Positions 1 to 5,102 of a DNA stretch of 6,075 nucleotides are shown here, piece after piece. The stretch covers positions 1,341 through 7,415 of the forward strand of contig LUZH01000074.1 in assembly GCA_001602885.1 (NCBI GenBank). The letters are read 5' to 3'. The notes under the pieces are model-generated. The model searched no databases. It was not told the origin of the DNA and saw only the letters and a program-made list of their open reading frames with translations. The position numbers and the translations under genes are program-made. Position 1 is the stretch's first letter; each line of letters begins with the position of its first letter. This DNA is from Bacteroidales bacterium Bact_16 (lineage in GTDB: Bacteria > Bacteroidota > Bacteroidia > Bacteroidales > UBA932).

Positions 1-116
1 TGGGCCATCGACACGTAGACGGTCTGCGGGAGCGGGAGCTCCTCGATGGCGCATTCGCGGGCATATTTGCTGTCGTGGGGGTGGACACCGCCCATCGAGA
101 ATGTCAGTTTACCCAT
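1..116 (-). CDS. rnfC: RnfC, electron transport complex subunit C (N-terminal 38 residues only)
   Basis: This is the 5' end of a gene that leaves the window at its left edge. Reading from the ATG at 116-114 gives 38 codons beginning MGKLTFSMGGVHPHDSKYAR, with no stop. The 'F-x-x-GGVHP-x-x-x-K' block followed by 'IEELPLP' about ten residues later is the usual N-terminus of RnfC. In the family this leads into a conserved QHIGAP-type stretch, and the last in-frame bases (CA) fit the Gln codon expected there. RnfC is the peripheral cytoplasmic subunit of the Rnf complex and is held to carry the NADH/FMN site and iron-sulfur clusters. The start overlaps the rnfB stop by 8 nt (ATGGGTAA), which suggests translational coupling. 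Identification rests on a short N-terminus plus the operon context (rseC-rnfB-rnfC), and the context is what makes it convincing. Confidence 0.87.
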   Translation of the reverse strand, partial: MGKLTFSMGGVHPHDSKYARECAIEELPLPQTVYVSMA

Positions 117-1056
117 TGGCTACCTCCTTTTTTTCTTCAGCGGCCTTCGGTGCTTCAGCAGCGGCGGCCTTGGCGGCCTCGGCTGCCTTGGCCTTGCGGT
201 CCGCGATGCGTTTCTTGACGGCTTCCTTGTCGAGCTCCTTCGGGAAGTTCACGCCGTGGATGGCGCCGGTCGGACAGACCGCCTCGCATTCGCGGCAGAG
301 CTTGCACTTGGCAGGATCGATGTAGGCGACGTTGTCGACGACCGTGATGGCGTCGTGCGTGCAGGTCTTGGCGCAGAGACCGCAGCCGATGCAGGCGCTG
401 GCGCAGGCCTTCTTGGCCACGGGGCCCTTGTCCTTGTTGAGGCAGGACACGTACATGCGCATGCCGCGCGGTCCCTTGGGACGCAGCTCGATGATGTGCT
501 TGGGGCAGGCCTTGGTGCAGGCGCCGCAGGCGGTGCACTTGCTCTCGTCGACGACCGGCAGACCCGTCTGCGGATCCATCGAAAGGGCGCCGAACTGGCA
601 GGCCGCGACGCAGTCGCCGCAACCCAGGCAGCCGAAGGCGCACCCGGTGTCGCCGCTGTAGAGTGCGGCCTTGACCCGGCAGGATTGCACGCCGTCATAC
701 TCGTTGATACGCGGGCGGGCGGAACAAGTGCCGTTGCAACGAACAACGGCCACCTGCGGAGCCTTTGCGGCAACGGTGAAGCCTAAGATAGAAGCCACCT
801 TCTGCATCACCTCATCCCCGCCCACCGGACAATACTGGTTGTCCAGACTGGTGGCTTTGACCGCCGCATCGGCGAAAGCGCGGCATCCGGCGAAGCCGCA
901 GCCGCCACAGTTGGCGCCCGGCATCACCTTCTCCACTTCGTCAATCCGCGGATCTTCCTCGACCTTGAACTTGCGGGCCACCCAGAACAGGATGAGTGCA
1001 AGCAACAAGCCCAGGACAGTCAGGATGGCGACGGTCCAGATAAAAGTTTGTGTCAT
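109..1056 (-). CDS. rnfB: RnfB, ferredoxin-accepting iron-sulfur subunit of the Rnf complex
   Basis: RnfB takes electrons from reduced ferredoxin and passes them into the Rnf complex, which reduces NAD+ and pumps Na+ or H+ across the inner membrane. The 315-residue protein has an N-terminal transmembrane helix (about 5-26). Next comes the four-Cys domain typical of RnfB (C50, C53, C58, C76). A looser Cys set (C107, C111, C126, C139) follows, then four ferredoxin-type CxxCxxCxxxC motifs starting at C143, C174, C222 and C251. C205 and C218 are left over, making 26 Cys in all. The reading of six clusters is inferred from the spacing. Enterobacterial RnfB is much shorter (roughly 190 residues), so this is the long form seen in anaerobes. 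Residues 276-315 form a Lys/Ala/Glu-rich tail. The gene starts 3 nt after the rseC stop and overlaps rnfC by 8 nt. The ATG is fixed by the membrane helix that follows it. Confidence 0.96.
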   Translation of the reverse strand: MTQTFIWTVAILTVLGLLLALILFWVARKFKVEEDPRIDEVEKVMPGANCGGCGFAGCRAFADAAVKATSLDNQYCPVGGDEVMQKVASILGFTVAAKAPQVAVVRCNGTCSARPRINEYDGVQSCRVKAALYSGDTGCAFGCLGCGDCVAACQFGALSMDPQTGLPVVDESKCTACGACTKACPKHIIELRPKGPRGMRMYVSCLNKDKGPVAKKACASACIGCGLCAKTCTHDAITVVDNVAYIDPAKCKLCRECEAVCPTGAIHGVNFPKELDKEAVKKRIADRKAKAAEAAKAAAAEAPKAAEEKKEVANG

Positions 1057-1059
1057 TAT

Positions 1060-1476
1060 TTATTTAATATTAAATACGTATTCTTTCCGGAGACGGTCCC
1101 GCAGGAGCCAGATCACGGCGTAGTACGCGGCCACGGCGCCGATGGCGCCCAGGCCCGCGGCCAGCTCGGAGCCGCCTGCGGACAGGATACCGAGCAGGGC
1201 GGCCACCATGACCAGAAGGGGGACCACATACGCCAGCCAGACGGCCTTGTGGCCCATGGTGGCGCGCAGGACGACGGACACTTCCTGTCCGACGGTGTAG
1301 TTGTCCCATCCGCGGGTCGGCACTTCGACCTGCTTGACCTTGCTGTCGCCCAGGCTGCAGAGGCCCTTGGCGTGGCAGGCGGCGCAGGCCGACTCGGACA
1401 CGATTTCGACCGTCGTGTATTCCGGCGTGATCGATACGATCCGTCCGCGATGGGTTATCTCACTATAAGAACTCAT
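1060..1476 (-). CDS. rseC: RseC/MucC-family (SoxR-reducing system) membrane protein
   Basis: This is a 138-residue inner-membrane protein of the RseC/MucC family. The cytoplasmic N-terminal half carries the family cysteine motif C31-x2-C34-x5-C40 (CAACHAKGLC), followed by a small beta-rich stretch. Two transmembrane helices lie at about 79-99 and 106-125, and the C-terminus is basic. In E. coli RseC belongs to a SoxR-reducing system together with the Rsx/Rnf proteins. In Bacteroidota a homologue commonly stands directly before rnfB, as here, so a role in assembling or supporting Rnf is a reasonable inference, but the biochemical function is not known. The only Met near the N-terminus is the first residue, and its ATG lies inside dnaB, giving a 14-nt overlap with the end of dnaB. 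The last codons and the stop lie in an AT-rich palindrome just before rnfB. Confidence 0.93.
   Translation of the reverse strand: MSSYSEITHRGRIVSITPEYTTVEIVSESACAACHAKGLCSLGDSKVKQVEVPTRGWDNYTVGQEVSVVLRATMGHKAVWLAYVVPLLVMVAALLGILSAGGSELAAGLGAIGAVAAYYAVIWLLRDRLRKEYVFNIK
1061..1076. repeat. 16-bp perfect AT-only palindrome at the rseC/rnfB junction
   Basis: TATTTAATATTAAATA reads the same on both strands. It spans the last codons of rseC and two bases of its stop, and ends 5 nt before the rnfB ATG. It contains no G or C although the surrounding genes are G+C-rich. It could be an unstructured AT-rich translation-initiation region for rnfB or a protein-binding site. As RNA the all-A/U hairpin would be weak, so it is not a convincing terminator. 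Confidence 0.6.
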
Positions 1477-2932
1477 TGTTTACCATTGTGTTCATCGCCG
1501 AGTCGATGGTCATCGAAGCCCGCATGTCGAGCGTGTCGTCCAGTTCGACGAACTTGATCTGCTCGCTCTTGAAGAGCATGTCGATGTCGCAGGTCTCGCC
1601 GTTGCGGTGCTTGGCGATGATGATCTGCGTCTTCTCCTTGTCCTCGGGATTCTCGCTCAGGCCCACGAAATCGGGGCGGTGGATGAAGAGCACCATGTCG
1701 GCATCCTGCTCGATGGAGCCGGACTCGCGCAGGTCGGAGAGCTGCGGCTTGCCGCCGCCGCCCTGGCGCTGCACGGCCTGGCGGGAGAGCTGGGAGAGCG
1801 CGATGATCGGCACGTCGAGCTCCTTGGCCGTGGCCTTGAGCGTACGGGAGATGGCGGCCACCTCCTGCTCGCGCATGCCCTTGAGCTCCGCGGGGCCCTG
1901 CATCAGCTGCAGGTAGTCCACGAAGATCAGGCGGACGCCCTTGTTCTTGACCAGGTTCTTGGCCTTGGTACGGAACTCCATCAGCGGAAGGCCCGGCGTG
2001 TCGTCGATGTAGAGCGGCGCCTTGGAGAGGGCCTTGAGCTTGTATTCAAGCTGCTCCCACTCGTAGTCCTCGAGCTTGGCGCCGCCCTTGATCTTGTCGG
2101 CGGGCAGGCCGGACTCGGAGGTGATCAGACGCTTGACCAGCTGGATGGCGGACATCTCCAGGGAGAAGAACGCCACGGCCATATGGTGGTCCACGGCGGC
2201 GTTGCGCGCCAGGTTGAGCGAGAAGGCCGTCTTACCGACGGAAGGGCGGGCCGCCAGGATGATGAGGTCGGACTTCTGCCAGCCCATCGTGATGCGGTCG
2301 ATGCTGTAGAAGCCCGACGGCACGCCGTTGAGACCGGTGTTGCCCTGCATCTCCTGGATGTCGGTCATCGCCTCGTTGATCAGGCTGCCGATGTCCTGGA
2401 CCTCGCGGCGGACGTTGCTCTGGATGGCGGCGTAGACCTTGCTCTGCGCAGTGTCGATCAGGTCGTCGACCTTGATCGAGTCGTCGAACGAATCCCGGAG
2501 GATGTCGTAGGAGGCGGAGATGAGGTCCCGCTGGATGGTCTTCTGCTTGAGGATCTTGACGTAGTACTCGATGTGCGCGGCGGAACCGACCTTCTCGGAC
2601 AGGTTCGCCAGCACGACCGCGCCGCCCACGGCTTCCAGGTTGCCCTGGGCCTTGAGCTCGCTGCTCACCGTGATGATGTCGACCGAGGTGTGGTCCGTGA
2701 CGAGGCGGGACATCGCCTCGAAGATCATCCGGTGCTTGGGGTCGTAGAAACAGGAGGGCGTGAGCTCCTCCATCGCCAGGTCGACGCACGACGGCTCCAG
2801 CAACATCGCGCCCAGGACGGCCTCCTCGACATCGGGGGCCTGGGGCGGCTTGTTGCCGATCTCCAGGCCGAGCGTTTCGAGATTGACCGTCTGGTCCTTC
2901 TTGCGGGAATTGCTGGGCCGCTGCGCAGGCAT
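1463..2932 (-). CDS. dnaB: Replicative DNA helicase DnaB
   Basis: DnaB is the hexameric ATP-driven helicase that unwinds DNA at the replication fork and recruits primase. The 489-residue protein is of normal length, with no intein insertion. The N-terminal DnaB domain begins near residue 31 (PQAPDVEEAVLGAML) after a short polar leader and runs to about 135. The RecA-like ATPase domain starts near 200. Its Walker A is ARPSVGKT (228-235), with FFSLEM (255-260) supplying the probable catalytic E259. Walker B is LIFVDYLQLM (335-344). The signature LSDLRESGSIEQDAD spans 398-412, and KHRNG (441-445) contains the probable arginine finger R443. The ATG is 5 nt after the stop of the zinc-ribbon gene, with no intervening promoter, so the two are probably co-transcribed. 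The 3' end overlaps rseC by 14 nt in a different frame. All key residues are present, so the protein should be functional. Confidence 0.97.
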   Translation of the reverse strand: MPAQRPSNSRKKDQTVNLETLGLEIGNKPPQAPDVEEAVLGAMLLEPSCVDLAMEELTPSCFYDPKHRMIFEAMSRLVTDHTSVDIITVSSELKAQGNLEAVGGAVVLANLSEKVGSAAHIEYYVKILKQKTIQRDLISASYDILRDSFDDSIKVDDLIDTAQSKVYAAIQSNVRREVQDIGSLINEAMTDIQEMQGNTGLNGVPSGFYSIDRITMGWQKSDLIILAARPSVGKTAFSLNLARNAAVDHHMAVAFFSLEMSAIQLVKRLITSESGLPADKIKGGAKLEDYEWEQLEYKLKALSKAPLYIDDTPGLPLMEFRTKAKNLVKNKGVRLIFVDYLQLMQGPAELKGMREQEVAAISRTLKATAKELDVPIIALSQLSRQAVQRQGGGGKPQLSDLRESGSIEQDADMVLFIHRPDFVGLSENPEDKEKTQIIIAKHRNGETCDIDMLFKSEQIKFVELDDTLDMRASMTIDSAMNTMVNNEFL

Positions 2933-2937
2933 GGCCG

Positions 2938-3771
2938 CTAGATCTCAGGGTTGACGATGATGCGGCCGCAGTGCTCGCAGATGACGAGCTTCTTGCCGGA
3001 AGCGATGTCCAGGATGCGCTGCGGGGTGATGGTGTGGAAGCAGCCGCCACAGGCGTCGCCATAGGTGCCGTCCTCGTGCTTGGGGAACAGCGTGACCACG
3101 GCGAGGTGGTTGTGGGCGTTGCCGCGGATGCGCTCGTAGGCGCTCAGGGTGCGCTCGTCGATCTTGGCGGCGCAGGCGGCGCGCTTGGCCTGGAGGGCTT
3201 TCTCCTCCTTGGAGGTGGACTCCACGATCGTGGCGAGCTCCTCCTGCTTGGCCTTGAGGTCCTCCTCACGGATGAGGATGCGGTCGGCGATGCGCTCGCG
3301 GTCCAGCTTGCGCTCCTCGATGGCCGCACGGGCCTCGCCGATGTTCTTCTCGGCGATGGCGCGGAGCAGGCCCTGGTTCTCCAGTTCCTTGTTGATGGAA
3401 TCGAACTCGCGGCTGTTGGAGATGTTCTCCAGCTGGCTGCGGTATTTCTCGATCTCGGCGTCCAGTTCGACGATCTGCTTGTTCGCGGCGTCGATGCTTT
3501 CGTTGTACCCTTCGATCATCTGGCCGAGCTTCTCGGACTTGGCGTGCAGGCCGGCCAGCTCCTCCTCGAGGAGGGCGACCTCCGCCGGCAGTTCGCCGCG
3601 CAGGTGAACGAGCTCGTCGATGGCCACATCGGCCTCCTGCAGTTCGTAAAGGACCTTGAGCTTCTCCTGGGTACTCTGCTCGGACTCCGCAAAATTCTTG
3701 CGCAGCGAGACGAAGGTCTCACGCTCGTCGATCGGAGTCTGCACTTTCGTTGTTTTCTTGGTGGTAGCCAT
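2938..3771 (-). CDS. C4-type zinc-ribbon coiled-coil protein (COG1579-like, putative nucleic-acid binding)
   Basis: A 277-residue soluble protein. Residues about 35-205 are an almost uninterrupted charged heptad-rich helix, expected to form a coiled-coil hairpin, with the conserved 'LYELQEADVAIDEL' and 'LRGELPAEV' blocks near its start and NSREFDSINKELENQ around 119-133. The C-terminus is a four-cysteine zinc ribbon: C241-x2-C244 (CGGC) and C265-x2-C268 (CEHC). This layout matches the COG1579 family of predicted nucleic-acid-binding proteins, whose cellular role is not established. The first about 35 residues are polar, Thr/Lys-rich and look like an extension. No Met other than the first occurs before residue 85, so the start is well fixed. 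It is the first gene after the only real gap in the window, with a plausible promoter upstream, and it lies 5 nt before dnaB. Confidence 0.9.
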   Translation of the reverse strand: MATTKKTTKVQTPIDERETFVSLRKNFAESEQSTQEKLKVLYELQEADVAIDELVHLRGELPAEVALLEEELAGLHAKSEKLGQMIEGYNESIDAANKQIVELDAEIEKYRSQLENISNSREFDSINKELENQGLLRAIAEKNIGEARAAIEERKLDRERIADRILIREEDLKAKQEELATIVESTSKEEKALQAKRAACAAKIDERTLSAYERIRGNAHNHLAVVTLFPKHEDGTYGDACGGCFHTITPQRILDIASGKKLVICEHCGRIIVNPEI

Positions 3772-3817
3772 ATATTATATCTTTATTTATTGCTGCGATT
3801 TATACCAATTTGCAAAA
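3772..3817. other. AT-rich intergenic leader between merR and the zinc-ribbon gene
   Basis: These 46 nt are the only non-coding stretch longer than 5 nt in the window. They have about 22% G+C by hand count (10 of 46), against G+C-rich neighbours. They would form the short 5' leader of the zinc-ribbon/dnaB/rnf transcript. The run before the ATG (AAAGATATAATAT) has no Shine-Dalgarno, as is usual in Bacteroidota, where AT-rich unstructured leaders are favoured. No terminator hairpin is visible. Confidence 0.7.
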
Positions 3818-3845
3818 TTACGAAATATTTTTCTTAATCTCCATA
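3813..3845 (-). promoter_or_regulatory. Putative Bacteroidota-type promoter for the zinc-ribbon/dnaB/rnf block
   Basis: On the minus strand TAATTTTG (3820-3813) matches the Bacteroidota -7 consensus TAnnTTTG exactly. A weak -33-like TATG (3845-3842; consensus TTTG or TTG) lies 21 nt upstream, within the expected spacing. The -7 box includes the merR stop codon. Transcription would start roughly at 3805-3809, leaving a leader of about 35 nt before the ATG at 3771. The -33 element is poor and the region is AT-rich, so a chance match is possible. Confidence 0.42.
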
Positions 3846-4138
3846 AGTTGGGCCCGGATTTCCTTCAGCGATTCGATCGCCTTGACGCTCCGGTCCACGG
3901 GACGGCGGTCGGCGGCGAGCTGGAGCGCGGCGCCTTCCAGGGTGAGTCCGCGGTCCTTGACGAGGTGGTGGATCTGCTTGAAGGTCTCCACGTCGGCCGC
4001 GGTGAACTGGCGGTTGCCCTTCGCATTGCGCTGGGGCTTGATGAATTTCGGGAAGGAGTTGGACCAGAACCGGACGAGGGATACCGATTCATCCAGGATC
4101 CCGGCCACTTCTCCGATCGAATAGAACAGTTTCTCCAT
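3818..4138 (-). CDS. MerR-family transcriptional regulator, short, without effector domain
   Basis: A 106-residue DNA-binding protein. Residues 6-75 form the MerR winged helix-turn-helix: YSIGEVAGILDESVSLVRFW (the HTH), then FIKPQRNAKGNRQF (the wing) and TAADVETFKQIHHLVKDRGLTLEGA. The C-terminus (about 82-106) is a short charged helix suited to antiparallel dimerisation. There is no effector-binding domain and no cysteine, so metal or thiol sensing of the MerR/CueR/SoxR kind is excluded. The RNxKGNRxF and TLEGA blocks are typical of a small MerR protein common in Bacteroidota, often next to M23 peptidases, as I recall it. The target is unknown. The gene begins 4 nt after the stop of the upstream M23 gene with no Shine-Dalgarno, so it is probably translated from the peptidase mRNA. 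A promoter for the next block overlaps its stop codon, which allows but does not prove regulation of that block. Confidence 0.93.
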   Translation of the reverse strand: MEKLFYSIGEVAGILDESVSLVRFWSNSFPKFIKPQRNAKGNRQFTAADVETFKQIHHLVKDRGLTLEGAALQLAADRRPVDRSVKAIESLKEIRAQLMEIKKNIS

Positions 4139-4142
4139 ATCG

Positions 4143-5102
4143 TTAATCCATTGATTGCAGGGTGTTCGCTGACATGTACAGCATGTTCACATAGTCCGCG
4201 GGGCTGAGGGAGGCGAAGAAGAACCCGACGGGGTCCATCCCGGCGCCGTCCTTGCGCACCTCGTAGTGCAGGTGCGGGGCGAAGGCCTGGCCGGACATGC
4301 CCACCGCGCCGATCCGGGTGCCGGCGCGCACCCGCTGCCCGGCGTGGACGGTCATGCTCTCGAGATGGGCATAGACGGTCTCGTAGCCGCCCGGGTGGGA
4401 GATCCGCACCGTGTTGCCGGTCGACTTGCTGGATGCGGCCGAGACCACGGTGCCGTCGGCGGAGGCCAGCACGGGCGTGCCGCGCGCGACGATCAGGTCG
4501 AGGCCTTCGTGGTAGACATAGGCCTTATAGAAAGGATTCATCTTGCGGCCGGTGGACGCGCCGACCTGCGGATAGGTGATGTTCTGGATCGGGAGGGTCA
4601 TCGGCGGGACGACCGTCGACGAATCGGACAGGGCGCGGAAGATGCGCGCGAAGGTCGCCTCGACCGCCTTGCCGCGCAGCAGCAGGCTGTCCGCCTTGCC
4701 GCGCGTGTATTTGAGCAGGTCCTGCTCGGAGATCCCGTCCGAGCCCACGAACGGACTCCCCTCTTCCATCGGGTCCAGCATCGGGGCGCCGGAGGAGTGG
4801 AAGACCAGGCCGTAGATCTCGTTGTCCTTGTACTGCAGGTTGGCGATGGCGTCGCCCAGCAGCTGCTCGCGCTCTTCCAGGCCGGGATAGAGCCGCTCGT
4901 ACATCCGGATCTCCTGGCGCAGGCGGCGCTCGGTGTCCGTGCGGAACACCAGCGAGAAGGCCACGTAGACCAGCACGGCGAGCGTGAAGGTCAGGAGCAT
5001 ATACGCCAGCACGAGCAGCAGGGTCTTCCCGACCTTGCGCGGCACGGTGCCGAAACGGAAGTTCTCGGCGTCGAATATGACCGGGATGAGTCTTCTAGCC
5101 AT
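4143..5102 (-). CDS. Membrane-anchored M23 (LytM-type) metallopeptidase
   Basis: A 319-residue predicted peptidoglycan endopeptidase, inner-membrane anchored with the catalytic domain in the periplasm. The short cytoplasmic N-terminus contains FRFGTVPRKVGK. It is followed by one transmembrane helix (about 28-53), a helical stalk (57-105, with YKDNEIYGLVF) and a linker. The M23 domain is at about 175-300. All LytM residues are present: H198 and D202 (HEGLD), H246 (VYAHL) and H277/H279 (HLH), so it should bind zinc and be active. The glycine-rich block before the first His reads VGASTGRKMNPFYK instead of the classical SGFGYR, a variant I recall from other Bacteroidota paralogues. The start ATG overlaps the stop of the upstream M23 gene by 8 nt (ATGGCTAG), implying coupled expression. 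The merR gene follows after 4 nt. The substrate cross-link is not known. Confidence 0.93.
   Translation of the reverse strand: MARRLIPVIFDAENFRFGTVPRKVGKTLLLVLAYMLLTFTLAVLVYVAFSLVFRTDTERRLRQEIRMYERLYPGLEEREQLLGDAIANLQYKDNEIYGLVFHSSGAPMLDPMEEGSPFVGSDGISEQDLLKYTRGKADSLLLRGKAVEATFARIFRALSDSSTVVPPMTLPIQNITYPQVGASTGRKMNPFYKAYVYHEGLDLIVARGTPVLASADGTVVSAASSKSTGNTVRISHPGGYETVYAHLESMTVHAGQRVRAGTRIGAVGMSGQAFAPHLHYEVRKDGAGMDPVGFFFASLSPADYVNMLYMSANTLQSMD

Noticed and set aside
120..190. Possible tandem DNA repeat in the GCC/GGC-rich stretch near the rnfB 3' end
   Set aside because: The periodicity comes from Ala and Lys codons in the low-complexity RnfB tail. There is no exact repeat unit of useful length.
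1061..1076. AT palindrome read as a transcription terminator between rseC and rnfB
   Set aside because: The stem would be only A-U pairs with no loop of normal size and no G+C-rich part. Termination inside a tight rseC-rnfB-rnfC operon would make little sense.
1463..2932. Intein or inserted element in dnaB, which is a known intein host gene
   Set aside because: The helicase motifs are continuous at normal spacing and the protein is 489 residues, so there is no insertion.
1607..2941. Long open frame of 444 codons on the plus strand, opposite dnaB
   Set aside because: Its product is a repetitive mix of Val, Leu, Asp, Gly, Arg and His with no recognisable domain. It lies wholly antisense to the clearly conserved dnaB, and G+C-rich codon use commonly leaves such antisense frames open.
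2971..3837. 288-codon open frame on the plus strand, opposite the zinc-ribbon gene
   Set aside because: The Leu/Val/Asp/Gly-rich product mirrors the Glu/Lys/Leu-rich coiled-coil gene on the other strand. No domain is visible, and the frame reads straight through the intergenic gap.
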